This document shows, in pieces, positions 26,621 through 33,997 of a stretch of DNA of 64,000 nucleotides. A program made the position numbers and the translations under genes. This stretch comes from Marinoscillum sp. (GTDB taxonomy: Bacteria > Bacteroidota > Bacteroidia > Cytophagales > Cyclobacteriaceae), in contig JAMWZA010000011.1 in assembly GCA_024305105.1 (NCBI GenBank), positions 1-64,000 on the forward strand, in the 5' to 3' direction. Numbering within the stretch: position 1 is the first letter of the stretch; every line of letters begins with the position of its first letter. Below the pieces are notes generated by a model that was given only the letters and a program-made list of their open reading frames with translations, did no database searches and had not been told where the DNA came from.

Positions 26621-27988
26621 ATGTCAAATCAGGAAATGAACAAACCCAACTGGCTCTCAGAGCTACAGCAAAAAAGCTGGGAACCAGAAATACTTCTATC
26701 CGGAATTGTCCTATATGGACTTTTTCAAATTCCCTCCATTCTGGATTCGATACTGCTGTATGGCAATGACAACTTATTTGGTGACACTACCGATCTGGAC
26801 AATCTGGTAAATTCATTGAAAGTAGCGCTCTATTGGCTCACTTGTGGATTGATACTACATCTGGTTAGCAGGGGAATTTGGGTCGGCATGGTTGGCCTCA
26901 GCTTTACATTCCCAAATGGATTGAATAAAGACCGCCTGAAAGTTTCCGGTAAGTTTGAAAAGGTGTTGGACAAAATCCCTCCAATCGAACAAATCATCAT
27001 CAATCTTGAAAAAGTGAGTAGCGCACTTTTCTCAGTCTCATTTATGCTGTTCATGGTGATGATGGGTGCTTACCTATTCATTCTGGTATTTCTAGTCACT
27101 CCTTTAGTCGGTTTTGATCTCTTAATCGATTTTGACACTCTGGGTGAGGTGGGGGAAGCCATCGTAGCTATCTATGCCATGACGGTTATTATTATAGGTT
27201 TACTGTCTCTCATAGATTTCATCACACTTGGGTTCTTTCGGAGGTTCAAGTGGGTTAGTAAGATCTACTATCCATTTTACTGGGTGGTTAGTGTTGTTAC
27301 TCTTTCACGTTTTTACCGACCGATATACTACACAATCATCAGTAACTATGGGAAGTGGAAAATCGGAGTGTTTTTAATCTTTTTCGCGGTAACCAGCCTT
27401 TTCGGTGTGGGAGGATTGCAGGATAGTGTATTTCCCGGCGAGTCACTCACACAACTTGAGTTTTGGAACAACTCCAGAAGTACCAGTTCCTTTAGCGGGT
27501 ACTACGACGACCAAAACGACGATTTTCACTCGGTTCAGGCACAAATTCAGTCGGACATTATTTCGGAAAATACCGTTCGGCTATTCGTCGTGCTAAAAGT
27601 GACTAGAGAAGACTCCATTCGCAAACACTGCAATTACGATTCTCTGGCTACTGAAACCGAAATGACCAGTAGTGCAATTGAACTGCAGTGTGCCTCATCA
27701 TTTTATCAGGTATATCTTGATGACAGCTTAATCAATGATCAAAAGTGGTTATTTCACTATAAACAACGCACAGAACAGCGTGGACTTCTAACGTATATCG
27801 ACATTCGAGATTTGGAACCTGGAATGCACACTGTATCGGTAACCGGCCCCAAGGAAATGTATGGATATCCTTTTGCGAGCATTCCATTCTATAGAGAATT
27901 AAGTCAATCTGGCTATTATGTACCCAAACAACCAGAAAAGAAAGATGAAGACACCTTCCTGAAGTTGAAAGGGGTGCTGCCAAAATAA
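26621..27988 (+). CDS. Polytopic membrane protein of unknown function
   Basis: A 455-residue protein I do not recognise. It has about six hydrophobic helices in the first 265 residues: around 22-40, 62-90, 135-165, 175-200, 215-235 and 245-262. A hydrophilic C-terminal domain of about 190 residues follows, with two cysteines (KHCNYD and LQCASS) that could form a disulfide outside the cytoplasm. The tail contains PGMHTVSVTGP, a short beta-sandwich-like stretch. It starts 56 bp after the S8 protease in the same direction and could be co-transcribed. No catalytic motif is visible. Confidence 0.7.
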   Translation: MSNQEMNKPNWLSELQQKSWEPEILLSGIVLYGLFQIPSILDSILLYGNDNLFGDTTDLDNLVNSLKVALYWLTCGLILHLVSRGIWVGMVGLSFTFPNGLNKDRLKVSGKFEKVLDKIPPIEQIIINLEKVSSALFSVSFMLFMVMMGAYLFILVFLVTPLVGFDLLIDFDTLGEVGEAIVAIYAMTVIIIGLLSLIDFITLGFFRRFKWVSKIYYPFYWVVSVVTLSRFYRPIYYTIISNYGKWKIGVFLIFFAVTSLFGVGGLQDSVFPGESLTQLEFWNNSRSTSSFSGYYDDQNDDFHSVQAQIQSDIISENTVRLFVVLKVTREDSIRKHCNYDSLATETEMTSSAIELQCASSFYQVYLDDSLINDQKWLFHYKQRTEQRGLLTYIDIRDLEPGMHTVSVTGPKEMYGYPFASIPFYRELSQSGYYVPKQPEKKDEDTFLKLKGVLPK

Positions 27989-28087
27989 GTGGATAAACCA
28001 TTGTTTCCTAAATGGAAACTTATCATCTTTACAAAAAGATCTATACCCCACATATTCTAAAAGAAGAACTTATGAACCAATATATAA

Positions 28088-28390
28088 ATGAGAATTCTTG
28101 CAGAAGCAACACTCAAGAAGTTTTACGTACTACACCCTGAAACAGAAACAGGAATAAAAATCTGGTTACGAAAAGTAAAGAAAGCTGATTGGAAGCAACC
28201 TGCTGATATAAACGAAGAATTTACTCATGCAAGACCAATAGGAAATGGAAGAGTGATTTTCAATATCAACAAAAATGATTATCGTCTAGTGGTACAGGTA
28301 AATTATGACAGTGGTCAAGTCTTCGTTTGCTTTATTGGCACCCACAGTCAATATGACAAAATAGACCCTACCACTATTTGGGACTATTAA
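28088..28390 (+). CDS. higB: HigB-type toxin (mRNA interferase), type II toxin-antitoxin
   Basis: A 100-residue protein: MRILAEATLKKFYVLHPETE, then WLRKVKKADWKQPADI, and NKNDYRLVVQVNYDSGQVFVCFIGTHSQYDKID. This is the HigB_toxin family (RelE fold), which cleaves mRNA on the ribosome. The conserved basic/aromatic segment ending in GTHxxYD is present. It lies 7 bp before the HigA-like antitoxin, in the toxin-first order normal for this family. Both genes look intact. Confidence 0.88.
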   Translation: MRILAEATLKKFYVLHPETETGIKIWLRKVKKADWKQPADINEEFTHARPIGNGRVIFNINKNDYRLVVQVNYDSGQVFVCFIGTHSQYDKIDPTTIWDY

Positions 28391-28397
28391 TAAGCTT

Positions 28398-28787
28398 ATG
28401 AATAAGACAGCAACAGATATAGTAATCAAACCAATAAGAACAGAGGTAGAGTATCGAAATGCACTCGATAGTCTTAGAGATATATTTAATGCACCGAAAG
28501 GAACTCCCGAATTTGATCAGGCAATAGTCCTGGGATTGCTTATCGAAGAATATGAAAAGAAACATTATCCAATAGAATCTCCAGACCCGATTGACGCCAT
28601 TAAATACCTCATGGAAGAAGAAGGGTTAAATCAGACAGATCTTGGAGAAATTATTGGGGATAAGTCAAAAGCGTCTCTTATACTGAACCGTAAACGAAAA
28701 CTAAGTCTATCCATGATTCGCAAACTACAGCATCGATTTAACCTACCCGCTGAAGTTCTGATTCAAGATTACCCATTAGCAGATTAG
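28398..28787 (+). CDS. higA: HigA-type antitoxin with XRE helix-turn-helix
   Basis: A 129-residue protein. The N-terminal part (IKPIRTEVEYRNALDSL) is typical of the longer HigA antitoxins that pair with HigB_toxin proteins. The C-terminal half is an XRE HTH: YLMEEEGLNQTDLGEIIGDKSKASLILNRKRKLSLSMIRKL. It would neutralise the upstream toxin and repress their shared promoter. A likely bidirectional terminator follows, then the convergent SDR gene. Confidence 0.9.
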   Translation: MNKTATDIVIKPIRTEVEYRNALDSLRDIFNAPKGTPEFDQAIVLGLLIEEYEKKHYPIESPDPIDAIKYLMEEEGLNQTDLGEIIGDKSKASLILNRKRKLSLSMIRKLQHRFNLPAEVLIQDYPLAD

Positions 28788-28794
28788 AATAAAA

Positions 28795-28816
28795 CCACAG
28801 ACCTTTTAGCCTGTGG
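28795..28816. terminator. Hairpin between convergent higA and SDR genes
   Basis: CCACAG and CTGTGG pair over a 10-base loop, flanked by AAAA on the left and a TTT run on the right. It lies 8 bases after the higA stop and could terminate both converging genes. Confidence 0.55.
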
Positions 28817-28847
28817 CTTTACTATGTTAAAAAACCAGTAAGTCAAT

Positions 28848-29594
28848 TTACACCAAGCTCAAACCACCATCTACTTCCAAATTCACTCCGTTGATAAAGG
28901 TGGCATCTGTAGCCAGGAATAATACGGTATTAGCCAACTCTTCTGGTGTACCAAATCTCCCCAAAGGTACCTGCTGCGCAAAACCAGCACCCATTTCCTT
29001 TATGGCCTCCTCCGGCATTCCCATCTTGTCATAGATTGGTGTTGCGATTGGCCCTGGCGCTACACTCACGGCCCGGATACCTCTAGACTTCAGCTCACTA
29101 GCCAGTACTCTGGTCAGTGACCTCAGTGCTCCTTTGGTGGCCGAATAAACTCCAGATCCATCAAAGCCTTTCTGTGCTACAATCGACGTATTACTGATAA
29201 TCACCCCACCATCATTGAGATGTGCCACTGCTTCTTTAATCAGGAAGAAAGGACCTTTCACATTGGTATCAAAGTGACTATCAAAATGCTCTTCCGTAAT
29301 TTCAGAAATGGGTGCGAAGTGTGCGATCCCAGCATTTAAGAAGAGTACATCAATTTTCCCAAAAGTATTCACCGTTTCTTCCACGACTGATTTTGCCTTG
29401 TGGATGTCCGAGGCATTCGCCAAAATGGTCTTTACATTTGATCCAAGTTCTTTTTCTGCTTCATCAAGTGCCTCCTGCCTTCTACCAGTGATCACCACCT
29501 TGGCACCTTCCTGTATAAAAAGCTTCGCTGTAGCTAAGCCTATTCCGCTATTACCACCAGTTATCAGTGCTACTTTTCCGTCTAATTTTCCCAT
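28848..29594 (-). CDS. SDR family NAD(P)-dependent oxidoreductase
   Basis: A 248-residue classical short-chain dehydrogenase. It has the Rossmann TGGNSGIGLATAK motif (about residue 12), LNAGIAH (NNAG equivalent), a catalytic Ser in ISNTSIVAQ, and YSATKGAL carrying the Tyr-Lys pair (about 152). The C-terminus NGVNLEVDGGLSLV is family-typical. The Arg in GRRQEA after beta-2 suggests NADPH preference. The substrate is unknown. It lies downstream of, and in the same direction as, a TetR-type gene, and an operator-like palindrome matching one at the tetR promoter lies in its upstream gap, so it is probably TetR-controlled. Confidence 0.92.
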   Translation of the reverse strand: MGKLDGKVALITGGNSGIGLATAKLFIQEGAKVVITGRRQEALDEAEKELGSNVKTILANASDIHKAKSVVEETVNTFGKIDVLFLNAGIAHFAPISEITEEHFDSHFDTNVKGPFFLIKEAVAHLNDGGVIISNTSIVAQKGFDGSGVYSATKGALRSLTRVLASELKSRGIRAVSVAPGPIATPIYDKMGMPEEAIKEMGAGFAQQVPLGRFGTPEELANTVLFLATDATFINGVNLEVDGGLSLV

Positions 29595-29615
29595 TATTAG
29601 TTATTTATAGTTTTA

Positions 29616-29635
29616 TTTGAAATGATCAGTTCAAA
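29616..29635. promoter_or_regulatory. 20-bp palindrome upstream of the SDR gene
   Basis: TTTGAAATGATCAGTTCAAA is self-complementary except for one pair. It lies 22 bases before the SDR start codon, where a bound protein would block transcription. It is related to, but not the same as, the 18-bp operator 13 bases further upstream. Confidence 0.45.
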
Positions 29636-29647
29636 TAAACGGTAATA

Positions 29648-29665
29648 TTGAAACGAACGTTTCAA
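29648..29665. promoter_or_regulatory. TetR-type operator, SDR promoter copy
   Basis: TTGAAACGAACGTTTCAA has perfect 8-bp arms around a 2-bp centre. Nearly the same sequence occurs at 30249-30266 just before the TetR gene start, which strongly suggests the binding site of that regulator. Confidence 0.7.
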
Positions 29666-29680
29666 ATAAACCGAAAAAAA

Positions 29681-30247
29681 TTAGATTACCGTTAGAATTT
29701 CTTTGACAACCAGCTCTACTTCTTCGTCAATCATGGACAAAACGCGCAGCCCTTGTAGACTGGAAAAGAGATACAGAGCTAGTGAATGGGCATTTCTCTG
29801 TTTGTCGATTTCCCCAGCTTCCTGAGCATCTTTGATTAAGATTTCAAACATGTCAACAACGTGCTTTTTGTTCTCAACTAGAAAGTTTTTCACCCGATCG
29901 TCATTACTCGCCATTTCGGTAGTGCAGCTGGTGATCATGCAGCCTTTATGGTTCCCTGCACTGATATCCCCGGCAATTCCTTCAAACAAAGAAATAATGG
30001 CCTTCCGTGGAGAATGCGCTCCTTTGGTAAAAGATCGAATGGTCTGGTCCTGCTGGGTTTGATAATGCTTCAATGCTTCCTGAAACAAAGAGAATTTATC
30101 GCCGAACGAATTGTAAAAGCTCGATCGATTCAAACCGGTCGCATCGACGAGATCTTGCATAGAAGTGCCGTTGTAGCCTTTTTTCCAAAAAAGCTCCATG
30201 ACATTCATCATGACCTGTTCTCTATCGAATGTGACTGATTTCGGCAT
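29681..30247 (-). CDS. TetR/AcrR family transcriptional regulator
   Basis: A 188-residue repressor. The N-terminal TetR HTH is MNVMELFWKKGYNGTSMQDLVDATGLNRSSFYNSFGDKFSLFQEAL. The C-terminal all-helical domain (ISLFEGIAGDI, GCMITSCTTEMA, ALYLFSSLQGLRVL) resembles the TetR_C groups that sense lipophilic or reactive molecules. The GCMITSC cysteines could be ligand- or redox-responsive, which is inference. It sits upstream of the SDR gene on the same strand with matching palindromes before both genes, consistent with autoregulation and SDR control. Confidence 0.9.
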   Translation of the reverse strand: MPKSVTFDREQVMMNVMELFWKKGYNGTSMQDLVDATGLNRSSFYNSFGDKFSLFQEALKHYQTQQDQTIRSFTKGAHSPRKAIISLFEGIAGDISAGNHKGCMITSCTTEMASNDDRVKNFLVENKKHVVDMFEILIKDAQEAGEIDKQRNAHSLALYLFSSLQGLRVLSMIDEEVELVVKEILTVI

Positions 30248-30248
30248 A

Positions 30249-30266
30249 TTGAAACAAACGTTTCAT
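30249..30266. promoter_or_regulatory. TetR-type operator, autoregulatory copy
   Basis: TTGAAACAAACGTTTCAT matches the SDR-side site at 16 of 18 bases and lies directly before the TetR start codon at 30247. Binding here would repress the regulator itself. Confidence 0.68.
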
Positions 30267-30301
30267 TGCAAAGATAGTTTTTAAGCGCCTTTATTAATAG
30301 A

Positions 30302-30335
30302 AAAACCATACAGACGATATTGTCTGTATGGTTTT
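30302..30335 (-). terminator. Strong Rho-independent terminator after htpG
   Basis: A perfect 14-bp stem (AAAACCATACAGAC with GTCTGTATGGTTTT) and a 6-base loop, followed on the minus strand by T residues. It lies about 70 bases after the htpG stop. A second smaller stem, CCCAGAC/GTCTGGG at 30349-30369, lies between. Confidence 0.85.
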
Positions 30336-30406
30336 CGTTAGTGAGTGTCCCAGACCTTAAGCGTCTGGGGATCTATATAAATTCCGACCTCTGGCCGGGA
30401 CTGAAC

Positions 30407-32299
30407 TTACTTAGAGGCTAGCTCAACACTTCTATTGATGAAATCTGTCAATCGTTTACCACTCAGCATGCCCTGAGACAACATCGCCCAGTCGTATGCT
30501 TGCTTAGCCAGCTCCATTTGCTCCTCTTCGCTACTCGCCTCCACGATTTTCTTCGTGTATGCATGGTTGGCATTAACCGCCACAGAAAGGGTCATCGGCA
30601 TTTCACCAAACATCATTGGTCCTCCTCCACCCGCAGCTTGCATGTCCTTCATCCGTCGGATAAACTCTGGTAAAGTGATTGTCACCGGCATATCATCAGT
30701 AGCCATTGGCTCTACAACTACAGAGTTCTTATCATCATTGATCGCCTTTTTGTATGCCTCTTCTACTTTGGTTTTATCATCATCAGATAGTACCGACTCC
30801 TTTTTCTCATCCTTGTCGATCAGCTTGTCAATCACATCAGAGTCTACACGTTTCAGCGTAATGCCTTCATATTTCTGCTCGATGTGGTTAATGTAGTGGC
30901 TATCCACAGGCCCATCCAGAATCAACACATCATAGCTACGCTTCTTAGCTGTTTCGATGTATCCGTGCTGTTGGTCTTCATTTGTGGTATACAAGAACAC
31001 CACGTTCTTATCCTTGTTGGTTTGTGTGCCCTCTACTTGCTTTTTGTACTCATCAATATTAAAGAACTTACCATCGATGTTTTTGACCAAAGTGAAGTCT
31101 TTCGCCTTCTCTTCAAACTTCTCTTCTGAGATTACTCCATATTTGACAAATAGGCCAATATCTCCCCATTTCTGCTCGTAAGCAGGACGATCTTTTTTGA
31201 AGAGTTCACTCAATTTATCGGCTACTTTTTTGGTGATGTAGCCATTGATTTTCCGCACATTACCATCCGCCTGCAAGTAGCTTCTTGACACGTTTAGTGG
31301 AATATCTGGCGAGTCGATGACGCCATGTAGCAGCTGCAAAAAGTCCGGAACAATGTCCTTCACCTCATCGGTAATGAATACCTGGCGAGAGTATAGCTGA
31401 ATCTTATTTCGCTGAATCTCGATATCCTTTTTCAATTTTGGGAAATATAAAATTCCCGTCAGGTTGAAGGGATAATCCACATTCAAGTGAATCCAAAATA
31501 ATGGCTCCTCAGCAAACGGATATAGCTCTTTGTAAAATTCCTTGTAATCTTCGTCTGTCAGATCGCTTGGCGACTTGGTCCAAAGTGGTGCAGTGTTGTT
31601 AACAATGTTGTCTTTCTTAACTGTTTTCCACTTCTTCTTACCTTCTTCATCCTCGCCATCCTCTTCTTGTTGTTCTTTTTCTCCAAATCGAATAGGAATA
31701 GGTAAAAACTTAGAATATTTATCCAGAATTCCCTGAATGCGTTGTTCTTCCAAAAACTCTTCAGAGTCGTCAGCGATGTGCAGAACAATGTCCGTACCAC
31801 GCTCCTTCTTCTTACCTTTTTTGATTTCGAACTCTGTGTTGCCATCACAAATCCATACCGCCGGCTCTGCACCTTCTTCTCTCGATAGTGTATGAATCTC
31901 TACTTGTTTAGCAACCATAAAAGCAGAATAGAATCCAAGTCCGAAGTGACCAATGATCTGCTGATCATCCCCCTTATCCTTATACTTCTCTATGAATTCG
32001 GTAGCTCCTGAGAACGCAATTTGATTGATGTATTTTTTGATCTCATCGGCGGTCATACCGATACCTCGATCAGAAACGGTTATCGTTTTCTTTTCCTTAT
32101 CAACTTTTACATCCACGATCAAATCACCTAGCTCGCCGCTATATTCTCCTAGCTGTGCCAGTCGTTTGATTTTCTGTGAAGCATCCACCGCATTGGATAC
32201 CAACTCCCGTAGGAATATCTCATGATCGGAGTACAAAAACTTCTTGATGATCGGGAAGATGTTCTCCGTGTGGATTGAAATAGTACCTTTTTCTGCCAT
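30407..32299 (-). CDS. htpG: Molecular chaperone HtpG (Hsp90 family)
   Basis: A 630-residue Hsp90. The N-terminal GHKL ATPase shows LRELVSNAVDASQKI, VSDRGIGMT and GHFGLGFYSAFMVA. The middle domain carries NVSRSYLQAD with the catalytic Arg, and the C-terminal dimerisation part contains AVNANHAYTKKI. It lacks the MEEVD tail and long charged linker of cytosolic eukaryotic Hsp90, as expected for bacteria. It helps fold client proteins in the cytoplasm with DnaK. Length and motifs are normal. It is monocistronic with a good promoter and a strong terminator. Confidence 0.97.
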   Translation of the reverse strand: MAEKGTISIHTENIFPIIKKFLYSDHEIFLRELVSNAVDASQKIKRLAQLGEYSGELGDLIVDVKVDKEKKTITVSDRGIGMTADEIKKYINQIAFSGATEFIEKYKDKGDDQQIIGHFGLGFYSAFMVAKQVEIHTLSREEGAEPAVWICDGNTEFEIKKGKKKERGTDIVLHIADDSEEFLEEQRIQGILDKYSKFLPIPIRFGEKEQQEEDGEDEEGKKKWKTVKKDNIVNNTAPLWTKSPSDLTDEDYKEFYKELYPFAEEPLFWIHLNVDYPFNLTGILYFPKLKKDIEIQRNKIQLYSRQVFITDEVKDIVPDFLQLLHGVIDSPDIPLNVSRSYLQADGNVRKINGYITKKVADKLSELFKKDRPAYEQKWGDIGLFVKYGVISEEKFEEKAKDFTLVKNIDGKFFNIDEYKKQVEGTQTNKDKNVVFLYTTNEDQQHGYIETAKKRSYDVLILDGPVDSHYINHIEQKYEGITLKRVDSDVIDKLIDKDEKKESVLSDDDKTKVEEAYKKAINDDKNSVVVEPMATDDMPVTITLPEFIRRMKDMQAAGGGGPMMFGEMPMTLSVAVNANHAYTKKIVEASSEEEQMELAKQAYDWAMLSQGMLSGKRLTDFINRSVELASK

Positions 32300-32342
32300 T
32301 GCTTTATATTCAGTTTTTTGATTTCAACGAATAGCACATGAC

Positions 32343-32375
32343 CAAATACTATTCCAGAGCAGAAAAACTGTCAAA
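32343..32375 (-). promoter_or_regulatory. Bacteroidota-type promoter of htpG
   Basis: On the minus strand a TTTG (-33 box, 32375-32372) is followed after 20 bases by TAGTATTTG (32351-32343), close to the TAnnTTTG -7 consensus of Bacteroidota sigma factors. The start codon lies about 44 bases downstream. Confidence 0.55.
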
Positions 32376-32466
32376 GTGTCACGGTATAGGACTTGTTGGT
32401 CAAGGGGAGACTGACAAAAAGGTTTTTTTGGCGCGAATGTGGTCTTAAAAAGCCGTAATAATAGAT

Positions 32467-32569
32467 GTCATCCTGAGGAAAGAATGATCCATCCTAAAAT
32501 GGTAATGCCTTCTTTGAAATTTACTGACTTCTGCTTGGCTCTACCATGGAATGGCGAAAAAAGAATGAC
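32467..32569. repeat. REP-like intergenic element with GTCAT...ATGAC ends
   Basis: The stretch opens with GTCATCCTGAGGAAAGAATGA and closes with GAATGAC, inverted ends of the sort seen in dispersed Bacteroidota intergenic repeats. A related GTCATCCTGAATTTATTTC lies at about 33139, on the other side of the DUF4293 gene. No coding potential is seen. Confidence 0.4.
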
Positions 32570-32576
32570 GGCTTTA

Positions 32577-33065
32577 TTACCTTATCCGATCCGCACTGCG
32601 CACCAACTTCTCGTCCTTGCGGATATAGCGATTACCCAGTGAATTGAATAGCAGACCTACAGCAATGATGTAGAAGCCAATCTGGAAATTACCTACCGTA
32701 TCGGGGTTCAGCATCTGGTCTCCTTTGGTAGAGTAATAATAAACGAAGCCCAGACAGCCGGCCATCAGCAGGGAGTTCAATGTATTCAGCTGCATTTGGC
32801 GTAACCTGTTTTTGTAAGTAAAAATAGAAATCAATGCTACGGCTGCCGCCAGGATAGCCAACACAGATATCCAATAGGTATCTACGGTAGCCATTGGCGT
32901 AAACTCTCCTGCCTCATCAAAGGAGGAGTAGACCAATTCGAAGGCATTCAACTCCACCACTTCCTGCGCATTGACATCAACTTTGTTCCACATGGGTAAA
33001 AACAAGATACTCACCATGATGATGGCCACTACCAACAAAAAGACAGACTGGATTCGCTGTAACAT
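32577..33065 (-). CDS. DUF4293 family membrane protein
   Basis: A 162-residue protein with four membrane helices (about 5-22, 65-85, 96-112 and 126-145), beginning MLQRIQSVFLLVVAIIMVSILFLPMW. The first loop is periplasmic and variable. This start and the RLRQMQLNTLNSLLMAG helix are the hallmarks of DUF4293, a Bacteroidota-specific family of unknown role often found near truA. It is divergent from truA here, across 179 bp. The tail DEKLVRSADRIR is cytoplasmic and charged. Confidence 0.85.
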   Translation of the reverse strand: MLQRIQSVFLLVVAIIMVSILFLPMWNKVDVNAQEVVELNAFELVYSSFDEAGEFTPMATVDTYWISVLAILAAAVALISIFTYKNRLRQMQLNTLNSLLMAGCLGFVYYYSTKGDQMLNPDTVGNFQIGFYIIAVGLLFNSLGNRYIRKDEKLVRSADRIR

Positions 33066-33231
33066 AACTTTTTAGATTTAGGACGCAAAATTGGTCATCC
33101 CTGATCAATTCTACAACTGAACCATAAGTTAACCGATAGTCATCCTGAATTTATTTCAGAATCTATCAGTAAAGATGCTTTAAGCTTGTCTCAATTAATA
33201 AAATACCTACAAGAGAAAGACATTGGTTCAC

Positions 33232-33239
33232 TACTTTTG
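33232..33239 (+). promoter_or_regulatory. -7 element for truA, leaderless arrangement
   Basis: TACTTTTG fits TAnnTTTG exactly and ends five bases before the GTG start of truA. A transcript starting at the usual distance would begin at or next to the start codon, so truA may be read from a leaderless mRNA. No clear -33 TTTG is seen at ideal spacing. Confidence 0.4.
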
Positions 33240-33244
33240 CGCCC

Positions 33245-33991
33245 GTGAGGTATTTTTTGGACATAGCTTATAGAGGAACAGCCTTTCATGGATGGCAAAT
33301 TCAACCCAACGCCATCACGGTACAAGAGGAAATAAATCGTGCACTTTCCACCTTGCTTCAGGTAAATACCGAATGCCTTGGAAGTGGCCGAACGGATGCA
33401 GGAGTGCATGCCAGCCAGCAGATAGCTCATTTTGATGTGAAGCAAAAATTGGATTCGGATCAGTTTCAATACAAGCTCAATGCACTCCTGCCTCATGACA
33501 TCAGCATTCAGAGAATTCGGCTGGTAAAAGATGAAGCACATGCGCGATTCGATGCAGTGAGCCGCTCCTATCAATACCACATGCACAAGCATAAGAACCC
33601 ATTTAAAACCGGACTTTCATACCTGTTCTCCAGACCAGTTGATGTTGAGAGAATCCGTGAAGCCACAGAACTAATCAAAAGCTGGGAAAACTTTCAGGCT
33701 TTCAGTAAGGTTCATACCGATGTGAAAACGTTCAACTGCACCATTCATCATATTGACTGGTCAGAATCGAACGACAGCCATGTGTTTTCCGTAAGTGCCA
33801 ATAGGTTTTTGAGAGGCATGGTGCGTGCGATGGTGGGAACACTGTTGGAAATTGGTCAAAACAAGATGAGTTTGACAGATCTTGAGCTCGTTCTTAAAAG
33901 TGGCGTTCGGTCCAATGCTGGTCGTTCTGCACCTCCAGAAGGCTTGTTTTTATCAGCCGTGGAGTACCCAAAAGACATATATTTAGATTAG
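33245..33991 (+). CDS. truA: tRNA pseudouridine(38-40) synthase TruA
   Basis: A 248-residue enzyme converting uridines 38-40 of the tRNA anticodon arm to pseudouridine. It has the family start YFLDIAYRGTAFHGWQIQPNAITVQEE, the catalytic Asp in GSGRTDAGVHASQQIAHFD (about residue 50), and the C-terminal FLRGMVRAMVGTLLEIG. The start is GTG. The protein is a little shorter than E. coli TruA. The ABC exporter gene begins 6 bp after its stop, a pairing common in this phylum. Confidence 0.95.
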   Translation: MRYFLDIAYRGTAFHGWQIQPNAITVQEEINRALSTLLQVNTECLGSGRTDAGVHASQQIAHFDVKQKLDSDQFQYKLNALLPHDISIQRIRLVKDEAHARFDAVSRSYQYHMHKHKNPFKTGLSYLFSRPVDVERIREATELIKSWENFQAFSKVHTDVKTFNCTIHHIDWSESNDSHVFSVSANRFLRGMVRAMVGTLLEIGQNKMSLTDLELVLKSGVRSNAGRSAPPEGLFLSAVEYPKDIYLD

Positions 33992-33997
33992 TTAGAC

